A stretch of 64,000 bases of DNA. Source: Apiospora phragmitis (lineage: Eukaryota > Ascomycota > Sordariomycetes > Amphisphaeriales > Apiosporaceae). This document shows positions 1 to 11,490 of this stretch, piece after piece. Position 1 is the stretch's first letter. Each line of letters starts with the position of its first letter. The position numbers were made by a program, and so were the translations under genes. The stretch is taken from positions 2,356,001 through 2,420,000 of the forward strand of contig JAQQWL010000003.1 of the NCBI GenBank assembly GCA_038363925.1. Direction: 5' to 3'. The notes below the pieces were generated by a model, which saw only the letters and a list, made by a program, of their open reading frames with translations, was not told the DNA's origin and made no database searches.

Positions 1-978
1 CTGTTCTGCGGGAAGATCTCAAGGATCCCCCTCTCGCGGGCCCAGGGCGCCGACCGCGTGTACTGTGCCAGCACGTGGCTCTCGTCCGTTTCGTCCACCA
101 GGTACTGCGTCGTGAAGGGGGTCCAGTTGTCCGAGAAAACAGAGCCGGAAGCAAATGCCGCCGCCGCCGCCTGAGAAGAAGAAGAAGAAGATGATAATAA
201 GGATGGATTTTGAGCAGTCGCCATTGTTGGGTCAATGCCAGTAACCTGGCCCTTCTCTATTGTGGAGGACTGCTGTTGCTGCTGCTTCTCGTCCACCTGG
301 CCGAGGGGGACCGCCGCCGCCACCTTGATGCGTCGTCTGCCACACATACCGCCCATTCCGCATCACGGGCAAGTCGAGGGCGTACTTGGTCGTCATGACC
401 CCCGTGCAGTGCATGAAGCGGGTGGTCGGAGACGTGTGGCGCGGGGTTTCCGCCTCGTGCGGCAGGAACGTGATGGTGACGCCGCACCAAGTCGGCAGGA
501 CGAACTCGGGGTACTTGAACGTCGCGACGTCCCGCGAGGACGGCTCAGCTCCTACTCTTCCCCATGTTCCCGACCCTACTTCCAGTCGCTTCATCGTGGC
601 GCTGTACTTGGTCGTATATTCCACTTCCCACCTAGTGGTGGTGGCGTTCTTCGTGGTGGCACTGGTATCATCAGCCGTAGTTGTTTTGATGAAGATCTTC
701 TTCTGCAGCAACCTCGAAGTCTGCATCGAGATGCTGAACTTCAGCGCTTTGAAATGACTTGTTGAGGCTGCATCATCGACATATGCTCTGCTCTTCTCTT
801 CTGGATAAGTTGTGGTGGAGTCTACCCCAGGTGTATTGGTGCCCGGGGCGAAGTATACCGGCGGAGGTTGGCGGGGCCCCGAGGTGGCCTCCTGATACGA
901 GGGCAAACCAGGAGCAGGAGGATGCTCGTCGTCTTCCGAGGTTAAGGGGTGAGGAGTTTTCTTGCCACCGTGATCCAT
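1..978 (-). CDS. hypothetical protein, 3' part beyond the window edge
   Basis: I do not recognise this protein. The likely start is the ATG at 978 (MDHGGKKT); an ATG further upstream at 1074 is open but encodes CA/AT-rich leader-like sequence. The N-terminal 60 residues are Pro-rich and hold an LPSY motif (APGLPSYQEA), the kind of L/PPxY motif bound by Nedd4/Rsp5 WW domains. The middle is Thr-rich and beta-like (KFSISMQTSRLLQKK, YPEFVLPTWCGVTITF). The frame breaks near 340, where one extra G in a GGG run appears to shift it; in the next frame the protein goes on as KVAAAVPLGQVDEKQQQQQ, then poly-Ser and poly-Ala, then DNWTPFTTQYLVDETDESH to the window edge. The coherent continuation suggests one gene with an indel rather than two genes. 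There is no signal peptide or membrane segment in the visible part. Confidence 0.55.
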
Positions 979-1326
979 TTTGATGAATTTGATTTGAATT
1001 GCTATGTATGAAAACGAAGGTTGATCACAGACAGATGGTGGCTGCCTTGTCGAGGTGTTGAAATCACGTGACACTGCCTAACCAAACACTAAGTCCCTGA
1101 AAAACAACATTGAAAACACACACTGCGCCATGCTAAGAAGTGCCGCAAAGGACCGCCGACGTCACCACCGTTTCAGGACAGATTTCACGAGCCCGGCACC
1201 TCATGAAAATAAAGAACTAATGTACATCGTGAAAAAATAAAAGTTAGGCATTAACTTGATGGATAAACCCAGAAGAATTTATATAAAGAAGAACAGGTAG
1301 AAAGAATGATTTGATCGGTTGATCTA
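979..1326. other. short intergenic region
   Basis: The spacer between the upstream end of the hypothetical gene and the 3' end of tmpL, both read leftward. It is AT-rich near 1200-1320 and would hold the tmpL terminator and the promoter of the left-hand gene. No motif stands out. Confidence 0.5.
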
Positions 1327-4300
1327 TCAAGAGTCGAAGATGGGACCGAACGCCGGCACCCCCCGCGCCTCCAGGTCATAGACGAGCTTCGACGTGACCT
1401 TGGCGTTGGAGATGATGGCCACGGCCTCGGCGCCGCTCTCCTTGTACAGCCGGTAGGCCTCGACGGCCATGTCCGGCCTGCCTTGTTTCCGGGTGTTCCA
1501 GATGACGGCGTCCGGGTCGGTGGCGAGGACGCCCTCGATGATCTCGCGGCCGTACGTCGTCTCCGGGTTGGGCGTCGACCAGAAGACGCGCACGGGCACC
1601 TCGCGCGCCAGGATGACGGGCAGGCAGGGCCCGATGCCGGACCCCGTCGCGACGAGCACGACGCGGCGGAACAGGGGCAGCATGCGGAACACGCCGGACG
1701 CGGGCGTCGTCCGCGTCCAGAGCTTGGTGGGCGGGTTATCGATCATCTGCCCTGTCCAGTCGCCGGCGCGCGACACCACGACGCTGAACCCGGCCTTGCC
1801 CGGGATCGGGATGGTCGCGAACCCGTGCCACTCGCGCAGCGGCTTGGTCGTGAGGCGGATACCCTTGCCCGGCTTGGGCGTGCAGTAGTCGAAGTGCAGG
1901 CGGATCGCGTGCTTGCTCAGGGGCTGGGCCGGACGTTGACCTTGCGCAGCTGCACCCACGGCAGGATGATGGTGTAGGAGATGGCGGCGACCATCCAGAG
2001 GGCCGGGTTGTTGGCGAGCGGCTTCTCGGGCGACACTGACGCGTTGGTCACGGCGATGTGCGCCCAGACCAGCGCCAGGGCCGTCCAGCCGCCGAAGCGG
2101 TGCGTCCACTCGAACTGGTCGTGCATCACCATGCGCACGCGCGGGTACGCCATGACGAGCATGGCCAGCAGGATGGCCAGGATGATAAAGGTCAGCACCA
2201 CGGTCGGCACGTTGACCCGATTGAACTCGTCCTTGCGCACGAAGTAGATGGTCGACTGCACCGCGAAGATAACCCACCAGCCGGTCGCGCAGATGGCGGC
2301 ACCCGAGTGCAGGCCGCCCAGATGGTAGCAGCGCGCAAAGTGCCGGCGGATCCATAAGGGGGCAGACTTGGGCACGCGCGTGGCGAGCCAGAAGACGAAG
2401 TTGATGCCGTACTCGTTGCGGATGACGATGGCGACGAGCAGGTTAGCGGCAACAGCGTTGGCGATGCCGTCGAGCGGGAGGCCATTCTTGGCGCCCGCGG
2501 CCAGGCCGATGAAGACGAACAGGTTGATCATGAAGATGAACAGGAACAGCTTGCGGTACGCGTTGAAGAGCTTGTGGCGCAGGTAGCGCCCGCCGTGGAA
2601 GCCGTTCTTCTGGGGCAGCTCGATGGCCGCCTTCTCGACCTCGATGTCATCGTAGCTCTTGACGCTCGTCGCGCTGCTCTTCGTCCGGACCAGGCCCTTT
2701 TCCAAGTTGCTGAGACTGATGTTGTGGTTAGCATTGTGATAGGCGGCCGCGTTGTCTCCAAACTGGTTAGTGTTGTTGACATACGCGGATGGTGGCGTCG
2801 CGGGCGGGGTGGCGGGCTTCTCGGCCTGGTCCAGGGCTTGCTGCTGCTCCTTGTCCTGCTGCATGATGGGCTCCTCCATGGCGCGCAGGGCCTTCTTGTC
2901 GACCTTGCCGCCGGGGGTCATGGGCATCTCATCTATCCGTATCAGACGCGAGGGGCGGGAGTAGTGTGCGAGGAGGTTGGCGAGGTGCATCTTGAGCTCC
3001 GTCTCATCGACGTGGCCGTGGTACGAGTAGAACGCCCAGAGCTGCTCGCCGATCTTGAGGGCGCAGGCCTTGGCGACGTTGTGGAAGGACTCGACCGAGG
3101 CCGAGACGCCGTTGAGCTCGATGCGGACGCCCTTGATCTTGACCTGGTCGTCCTTGCGGCCGAGGGGCTCGAGCTCGCCGTTGTCGAGCCAGCGGCCGAG
3201 GTCGCCCGTGTTGAACATCATGCGGCCGTCGCGCGTGAACTTGTCGGGCCGGTAGCGCTGGGCCGTCAGCTCGGGCAGGTTCAAGTACCCCTTCGTGACG
3301 CCCAGGCCTCCCACCCACATGAGGCCCGGCTCCCCGATCTTGACGGGACATTCGTTCTCGTCCAATATGTAGACGTTAGTGTTGGGGTTGGGCCGGCCAA
3401 TCGACAGCTTAGCGCCGAGCTTATGCGTGTGTGCCGTGTTCAGGATCGATATCTCGGTGGGGCCGCAGACGTTCAGGAACCGCACGTGGGGAGCCCACTC
3501 CTGCGCCAGCGCCAGGGGGCACGGCTCGCCGCCCACGGCAATGGTCTTGATGTTGGGGAACTCGGCGTGCCGCGGCAGGTACTTCTGCGCCGCGCTGGGC
3601 GTCGCAATCACCACGTCCGATCGGCTGAGACACGAGGCCCACACATCCTTGTCGCCGCCACGGCCGCTCGACCCGCGCAGGTTGAGACAGCCACCGTTCA
3701 TCAATGTACCCAGGATCTCCCAGGCGCCTGTGGGTTACGAGAAGTTGTCAGTAAGGGGGTTCTAGTTCAGGTGAGGGTTGCGCAAGAGGGTGGGGGTGCA
3801 CTTACACATATCGAAGCCAAGCATCAGAACGGACGACACGTTCGTGCCGACTGTGATGCCGAGCTTGCCGGGCTCGTTGAGCAGGGTGTTGCAGGTGCCC
3901 TCGTGAGTCACATCTACACCCTTGGGCGCACCAGTCGTCCCGGAGGTGTAGATGGCGTATGCTCCATCAAAGGGACCGACGGGAACTTCGGGGTTGCGGG
4001 TGTCGCCGCGGCGCCAGAGGGGATCCAGCGCGTCAATGGCGACGATGGTGGCTTCCGAGTCGAGCGGCTTGCTGCGCTCGACCTTCTCCTCGAAGCTGGA
4101 GAGGCACAGGACGATGGGGGCGCCCGAGTCGCGGATGACGTGCTGCAGGCTGTCCTCGACCATGACGGCGCCGTCGATGGGCACGTACTGGCAGCCGGCC
4201 TTGAGGACGCCGAGGATGAAGATGGTCATCTCGAGGCACCGCGAGTAGACGCAGACGACGCGCTGCCGCGGCTGCAGGTTATGGTTTGTGATCAGGTGGT

Positions 4301-4519
4301 TGGCCACCATGTTCGACCGCCAGTCGAGCTCGGCGTATGTGAGCGTCCTCTCCTGGCCGAAGCACTCCCGCACCGCCTTGGCAGTAGGGTACGTGCCCGC
4401 GATGGACTCGAACGCCGCCGTCACCGTCCTGTGCTGCAAGGGGATAGACGGCCCGCGTCCATATTGGCTGAACAGATGCTGGTCCCCCGGGCCAGCTTCT
4501 CAAGTGAATGGAACACCAT
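1327..4519 (-). CDS. tmpL: TmpL-type protein: adenylation domain, six membrane spans, NAD(P)-binding reductase domain
   Basis: An AMP-binding/ferric-reductase-like fusion of the TmpL family, which in Alternaria and Aspergillus is needed for redox balance and virulence (family knowledge). Order: adenylation domain with YTSGTTGAPKG (core A3), NVCGPTE (A5), NTGDLGRW (A7), GRKDDQVKIKGVRIE (A8) and TPGGKVDKK (A10); no carrier domain follows. Next are six hydrophobic spans (about 2570-1930), with His in HLGGLHSG and HRFGGW, then a C-terminal NAD(P)-binding part (VLVATGSGIGPCLPVIL). The intron at 3728-3805 (GTAAGT..CACAG) joins GFDM to CAWEILGTLMNGG. I place the start at 4519 (MVFHSLEKL), which runs into GPGDQHLFSQYGRG only if one G is restored near 4488-4493. 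A second one-base gap near 1925 separates RKVNVRP from LSKHAIRLHFDYC. Total is about 1,040 residues. Both breaks sit in G/C runs; the protein is otherwise complete. The alternative is a recent pseudogene. Confidence 0.88.
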
Positions 4520-7500
4520 TATTACGACGAAAGTCAGAAGAAAGAGAGAAAAAACAGACTATCTCGAACAATGTCGAGATGGCTGAGAAGAGCAACAAAA
4601 ATGAATGATAACAGCTCACGACAACCAACACACCTAGAGAAGGAAGAAGGGGGGGGAAGGGGAGGGCAAGAAGAGCCGCAATGGGTCGGCTTTTTGTGAC
4701 CTTGGAGATCGAGCTATGCAGTTTGATGCTGTTACCGTTACTGACTAGTAGGAAGACGGCAGACCCACGAGACAAGGAGATCCCCGTGAGCTAGGAAATG
4801 AAGAGGGACTCTGGTCCATTTTTTAAACTCCCGGGTCGTGGTGCGGGAGATTCCATGTCGCAAATCCCAACACTCCTGTGAGACATCCAGACGGCAAAAA
4901 TTTACGACGTCGCTCCGTCGTTGGAATGGGACTCGTTGCCCCGATTACCTATACGGCCGAATCAGGCACAACAAATACCTTCTCTTCCTCCCTTCACTTA
5001 CTTTTTCTTTTGCTTTTCCTGTGTGCATCTCCGGAAAAAAAATAATAAAGAGCGTGGAGCCGAGGCAACTGGGGGAAGGGGGGTCGGCTTAGAGAGAGAC
5101 GCTGGTAGCTGGTCGGTCTAGTGCGACAACACAAGCGACGATGGCTGCCGTCCCTGCATGAGTGGGACCTCCTTACCCTGCCCTGGACCTGTCAATTCTG
5201 TCGATTCTCGAGTTTTCGGGGCTTGGCCTAGATTTTTCATTTCTCTGCCGTAATTGTATAATTCCACCCGTCTCATCGCTTTATCACTACTGGGGCTCCT
5301 TGTTTCATGTCGCCATAACGGCTTTGGCTCCTTGCTTAATACTTGTTTACTAAGTAACCACCAGCTAACGTGGCATGGGCCATAACGACTTTGATCGAGA
5401 TGCTACTGTCGATAACCGACTGGAGGTTCACCTTGACCCCTCCCTATAGGAATTTTATAACGTCTTTGTCTTAGAATCTGACTACCTCTTTAGGAAACTG
5501 GCCCCGGAAAGAATACGATGTCTGAGATTGCACGTGGAGATGTGTCTTGTTGCATCGTTGCGTTGCTGCCGGTAATTAGGACATCTTGGACAACTGGGCA
5601 CCGGTTGGATGAATCTGGCAGATCCGTCCGAATAGAAATCTCCAGTTAATCGCAACTGCCAGCCCTCGGGGCCCGGGACTAGGGGACTCGTACGAATCTA
5701 AAAGGAGTATGTACATAGTGCTTACTCCACGAAGGGGCAAGGGGTTGTCGTCCTAAATTATCGTGCCAGTTTCAAAGCCCCACCCCTCCTTACCAGCCGT
5801 GCTCCACGCCGAAGGAACGGTTCCAATGTCAGTTAGGCAGGCAGGCAGGACCTCGTATGTATAGATCTGCCGTTGCTAGAATATGGACGCCCCCCAGAAG
5901 CGCCTCGGTCAAGACCCACACATCTCGACCGCTTGCATTCCCGGAGCCGGGCGTCGCAAAGAAAGGGTAGGGTGGCCCTAAAACAGATCCGGCTGTGGAG
6001 CATATAGCTTCAGATATAGGACGCACGCCCTCCAGCGCCTCGGCTATTCACCTTGAAGCAATTCTGTGAGCCAAGGCGTTGTCATGGCATCTCCATTGGA
6101 TTCTTAGCATGACGTCGTGTCGTACCATAGGGACTGATGAAAGTGTGGCATGTTCGGCACTTTAGAGATTCGAGCCCCGACTAGACCTTCACCTTCAAAC
6201 TACAACTTGGCCATGCGCTAGAAGTGGAAGAAACCTGTCGATGCATTTGGCGTGTTGAGCAGTCTGACCTCTTAGCATTGCATACCTGAATGAAGGGTGC
6301 TTTCCTTTGGAGTGAAGCCCTCATGTAGGACCTAGCCCAGTAGACTCTCTGACTTCCCAATTGGGCAGACAGATGGGTGATTCTTCCTCTGTTCGGAGAT
6401 CTCCATGAATGCTCATCGATCGTACTGTAGCAGAACGGTAAGTAACATGATCATCGTGGTAAAGGAGATGGAGCTGTTCGCTTGTACTGTAGTGCAGCAA
6501 AAGTTTGGCCCGTTGAAACAAACCGAAATACATTAGCAAGCATCGCGGCCGAGAGAGGTTTTTCGCGTGGAGCAGTGGAGGCTTAGAAAGGAGCAATGTC
6601 GTTTCGAGAAACAAGAAGCTAGCTAGGGTTAAAAATGGAAAAACGGAGAAGCAATGCATGTGATTAAAGTTTGGTGTTTGGATGGTTTTGCCAGGGCCCT
6701 GAGCAGGGTTCGGGCCAGTCGGGGAAGCGCACTGCGCAGGCATCTCGAGGGTGGCCCATTCAACTGCTGATCCACGCCGGGTCCACTGAGGAAGCTGGGC
6801 CTGGATGGAGGCGCTGATTGGTGGCCAAAAGCCCGAACGTTTGATGCGAGAGCCGCCAAGGACGGGTTTAAATACGCAGGCACGACTTCAGTCGGCCGAT
6901 GAACCTAATCAAGCGATTTGGGACGAGGCTCATCTTGCCTGGATTGAGTGACGGATTTAGCATCGGGCCAGGGTACCCAACTTCGACTTCGCCTTGCTCA
7001 GGCTGGAACTGCCACGCCTGCATGGCCCCCCAAACTTCAGAAGGGAAGGTGGTTTTTCGTTAGCACTGCTCCAACCTAGCACGCGGCACTCTGCATAAAC
7101 TAGCAAGTAACAGATGCTGTTTTTGTTCGGGCAAGTGCTTAATTCGGCTGAAGCCAGGGAAGAAAGAGAACATCAGTCGGAAGAAATCAGTCGGAAGAAA
7201 TCCTCATTCGAGGGCATCTCATTGCATGTGTCACGCGGTATGCATCTCATCTTCCCATGCACAGAAAGAGCATGCCCAAAGAGGTTCTGCAACGTTGTGT
7301 GGTTACAATCCACGTTTACAATTGGACCATTGTCCAAAGGCGGGAATAATGTTCTTCATTATGCGGCGGGTCGAAGAGACCACCAGTTCAAACGTGAACA
7401 GTTCTCGAGACTCGCGTATTCAAACAGGTATTGTTGGAAAGGAAAACAAAGAGAAGCAAAATTGATGAAAAATAAACAACTTTATTCAAGACACATTCAT

Positions 7501-8126
7501 GTCGGGTAATCTGAGCGAATACCGTTGTTGTTGTTGGAGTTGGAACTGTTTGATGCAGGTAACGGAAAATGTGCTGGACTGATGAATCAGCCTAGGCGTG
7601 ACGATTACCAATGGGACCAGAGTGCTTCGTACCTTCCCTAAGTATTTCCCAACTTTGCATGCAGCCACACAATGCCCACGAGTCAGAAGGGGGCAGAGTC
7701 GAGACAGTGCACATAGTGGGATACTCCGTACTTATTCAACCGAGCTTTCGGCCGGTTCATGCAACGTGGCTGACATCACATGGCCCTCGCGCCCAAAAAG
7801 CAATCAACACTGCTCCTAAACAGTGGCTTGCATACTTGTGTAGCAAATGCATTCGTGGTGGGAGGATATGTGGTGGGTATGAAGGGGGTGGGGGGTGAAA
7901 AGTAAACGAGGGTCGATCCCGTTTCCTCCGCTATTGGTGTGTTTATTTTAATTAGACCTGGACTCCGAATCCATCAAGCCAGTTCCTCGATCCACCAAAG
8001 TCCAATATCAACCCCGAACTGCATACCAGGGTTGGACACCAACACCCAAGACACCAATAGACGACTGTACGATGGTTCTAACGCAAACAAAGCAAATCTT
8101 CAACCCTGAACATCACCACAGCCACG
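4520..8126. other. 3.6 kb region without a recognisable gene
   Basis: Only short, overlapping, low-complexity open frames on both strands; none looks like a known protein and none has a convincing start and intron pattern. 4520-5100 is probably the promoter and leader of tmpL (CT-rich on the minus strand). Near 7170-7200 there is a small tandem duplication (CAGTCGGAAGAAAT twice). 7900-8126 is the promoter and leader of the enoyl-CoA hydratase gene. Confidence 0.5.
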
Positions 8127-9334
8127 ATGCAATTGATCTCCAGAATCACCACCGACGACATCAAGGTCTCGGCCAACAACCAGGGTGTCGCCGTCCTCCA
8201 GCTTGATCGACCGGCAAGCGCAATGCCTTCAGCCAAGCCATGATAGACACTATTGTCGTGGCTCTGCGCGAGCTGGACACCATGCCTGAGGTGCGTGCCG
8301 TCGTCATCGCCGGCCTGCCCGAAGGGCCCTTCTGTGGTGAGTAGTAGCAACCCTGCCTCCGATATACATTCGGGCTCCTCTGTCGAAGTTTGTTAGCTGA
8401 TTGGTGGGATTCCATTCCGTTGCTGCAGCCGGAATGGATATCAAGGAGTTGGTTGCCATAACCACGGCCGCGGCGCATCGGAGGAGCTTCCTTAAGGACC
8501 TCACAGATGCTTTTGCGGGCTTCTCGAAGCCTACCATCGCTGCTGTGGTGGGAGCCGCAGTAAGACACCCCGCCCCTATGTTCCACGCTTTGGCGAGTTC
8601 GACAAGGGGAGTGGCAGTGCTGACATATATTTCTGATAGCTTGGAGGAGGTTGTGGGATATCTCTGGCTGTAAGTATGACGCCACGTGGCTAACCCCTCC
8701 CCTATCATGGGTTTATCGATTAACGCCACCTTGTCCAGTGCGACATGATCTATGCGGCTGAAGACGCCATGTTTGGTTTGCCAGAGATGAAGATCGGTAC
8801 CATCCCCGGCGCCGGCGGCACACAACGGCTCGCCCGGGCCCTGGGAAAGCACAAGGTGAGAAGAGACTACCCACTATACCTTCTTCCTCGAGCATAGGGA
8901 CCACAGTCAACTAAGCAACAATTCGTGAAATATTTAGGCAATGGAGTTCATCCTCACCGGCGAGCCTGCCTCTGGGGCCGAGTTCGAGCGCCTGGGCATG
9001 GTGACTCGCACCTTCCCCCAAGGAGCAAGTTCTGGACGAGGCTCTGAAGCTCGCCACCAAAATCGCGGCCCTGTCCGGCCCGGTAGCACAAATAGCAAAG
9101 CAGGCTGTGCTTAACGGGTAAGTTGAAGCCATCTTCTTGTCGTGATAGATAATACCGAGCAGAATGAGGGAGAGCTGACATCATCATCACCACAACACAG
9201 CGGAGTCGTCGACTTTAGAGATGGGCATGGTGCACGAGAAGGCGTTGTACTATTCCACATTCGACGTGTATGACTGCCATGAGGGCCAGCGTGCGTTCCT
9301 GGAGAAGAGGATGCCGAACTTCGAACACCGCTAG
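8127..9334 (+). CDS. enoyl-CoA hydratase/isomerase (crotonase) family
   Basis: A short-chain crotonase of the fatty acid or branched-chain beta-oxidation type. Six exons: 8127-8336, 8429-8559, 8640-8669, 8739-8855, 8938-9117 and 9201-9334, with GT..AG introns of 69-92 nt. Marks: VLQLDRP near the N-terminus, CAGMDIKE (CoA-binding), [15 protein letters not shown] (oxyanion-hole loop), [17 protein letters not shown] (second catalytic Glu region) and a C-terminal [21 protein letters not shown] trimer tail. The position of the first catalytic Glu (GGGCE in rat ECHS1) is Gly here; the second Glu (LPE) is kept. The N-terminus is short with little targeting signal, so mitochondrial location is uncertain. 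Three one-base frame breaks: a lost G near 8213 (LDRP to KRNAFS), an extra C in C5 at 9015-9019, and an extra T in TTT at 9214-9216 or unusual splicing there. Length (about 275 aa) fits the family. Confidence 0.85.
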
Positions 9335-11490
9335 GGTTGTAAGCCCATGATATCATTGACGCGTTTATCTGGGCGTAGCGACTATTTCTTATTGCTTCCA
9401 GCCTTGGTCGGATCTTTTCTGGCTAAAGCAAGTGATTTGGCATTGATTTCGTTTACTGGTTTTACCTATGCGGTGATACCCAATTTGCTGAGTGTTTTGT
9501 CAAAGTTGTGTAAATAGGCTGTCCTTATGATGATCCTACAAATCCTGCATTGTTATTCCAGCAGCATGTGTACAAAGATTCTTGAGATACTGCTGCTCTA
9601 GAATATAGGTACAGTTCAGATACATGTAATTACGTAAAGTCAATACGTCGAGTGGTGATGCTTCCACGGAATGGGTTAAGTACATTAGGTATTTGCTCAC
9701 TTGCCCATATTCTGAATTGTGTGCGCAATTGAAGTCCAACACGTTCTTCTCGAACAACCACTCCTAGTCAGTAGTGCCCTCCGCTGTTGCCAACGATCCC
9801 AATGCCTCCCGCCTAGACAGTTTGGTCAGGTAGGAATTCTAGCTATCCACAATTACAAGCTTCTCCTTGATCGTTCGAAAGTTGGTTAGTCAGTTAAGAT
9901 TACCTTCCAAGTCCAACACTCGGTTATTTCTCATCTCCCAAATCTCGGACAGCAACTTGGCTATCAACCTAATTTCAACAACCCGCAGCCGCCACTTAGG
10001 CGAGGTCACCAGGATCAACAACCGTTTCCAACACAAGACGCGACTTCTCCATAGTCTCACCGGCTATTCCACAGATCTCATCTGTTACATCCTTCCCATG
10101 ACATCTCTTGGTCTCCTCTTGGCGGAGGTGAGGTCTGACCTGGTATCACGACTTCAAATAGAGTAATTACGGAACTGGGCTCATTCATCTCCATTTAGAG
10201 ACTGGAAATCCACGTTACAACTTGGAGAAAGGTTCTTCGACAAGTTGAAAGCGTCTTTGTCCAGTGGGACTGCTGAATAGAGCGTTATTCGATCTGGTAT
10301 GCTTTATCATGATTTTTGCCCACCAGCTTGTCAGGTCACATCGAACAGCCTGCAACCGCTATTGTTGAACCAAGTGAGTCAAGTGATACCCCATGACCAA
10401 ATATCCCATCATGCATCTACTTCATCACTAACTACATAAATCCACTAATCCACCCTAGGGGTATCCAATAGCCAGCTATGCCATGGCTAGCTTGACTGAT
10501 ACCGAAGCTTCCGCTACTGCTTCTATCGTGAATATTGACATATCTCGATAGCTCATCCTCAACAGAGCAAGGATTTGATCAATGACTATTGTTCGAACTT
10601 CCACAAACCCAAACTCCCATCGAGACCTTCCTTCATGGGCAGCATGGTATACATTAGGCACTGATTGATCATCCGTCCAATATAAGCTGGGTGATTTATA
10701 CCGGTACTTCAAGAAGAGGTTTCATTATGCTGAGATCTGGAATTGAAGTTGTCCGCGGTTAGTACAGTGTGGATGTGCTCTTACCTACCGTTTGATGAGA
10801 CGATGGATACGTGTCCGGCTGAATAGAACGGCCTAATCTGTACTCCGTAGAGTAGTGTAAATAGGTAGATTCACTTTCTTTTGATGCAGATTAATCGTTT
10901 CCAGGGTGTTTGGGTAAGGACGAGATAAGCTCAAGTGACTATCGACGGGATAGCTGGCGGTAGCCGGGAATAACAGCAGTGCTGCCAACACGTTCGGAGT
11001 GTTGCTAGTAAAATAGATGAGTTCTTCTCCTTGCATGTGCCATATTCCGCTGTGGCAAGCACTTGAGTAGCTCAGTAGATTCCCATCGTATCGCCACTAT
11101 TGGAACTATTGCCGACAACTATTGCTCATACACGTGCCCTGGTGATGATCAATTGAAGTCGAGCCGCTGTGTCTCGATGGTGGTTGTCTGCTTGTCTAAG
11201 ACATCCCTGGGGAAGACGGCATTGACATCCGGTGCTGCCGCCGGTGCTGGAGTGTCGGGAGTGAGTGTTGTTGCACGCCTGCGCCCCCATAGAGGCTGAG
11301 CTCAGTGAGCTGTGGGTGCATGGCCCGAGCTCCCTCCCACTTTTGGTGGCAGCCTTGGACGGTTGGGGGGAGCCGGGTGTTTGCTCCATCCAATTGCCTC
11401 TGACGACACTGTCGCCCATATCGCCCTTCAATCTACAACAGCTTCACCCGCAACCCTTGTACGCCCAAAAGCAACAAACAAATCATCATA
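9335..11490. other. intergenic region, no gene seen
   Basis: Only short frames with no protein-like composition. The last 100 bases (11400-11490) form a CA-rich leader directly before the VPS5 start. No repeat or RNA gene was recognised. Confidence 0.5.

Noticed and set aside
2574..4586. A 670-codon open frame on the plus strand
   Set aside because: Antisense shadow of the GC-rich tmpL gene; composition (Val/Leu/Ala/Arg-rich) shows no family.
6160..6180. tRNA B-box-like GATTCGAGCCC
   Set aside because: No pairing T-stem and no acceptor stem at the expected distance.
6321..6883. Minus-strand frames of 84-140 codons
   Set aside because: No protein-like composition, no conserved motif, overlapping frames on the same strand.
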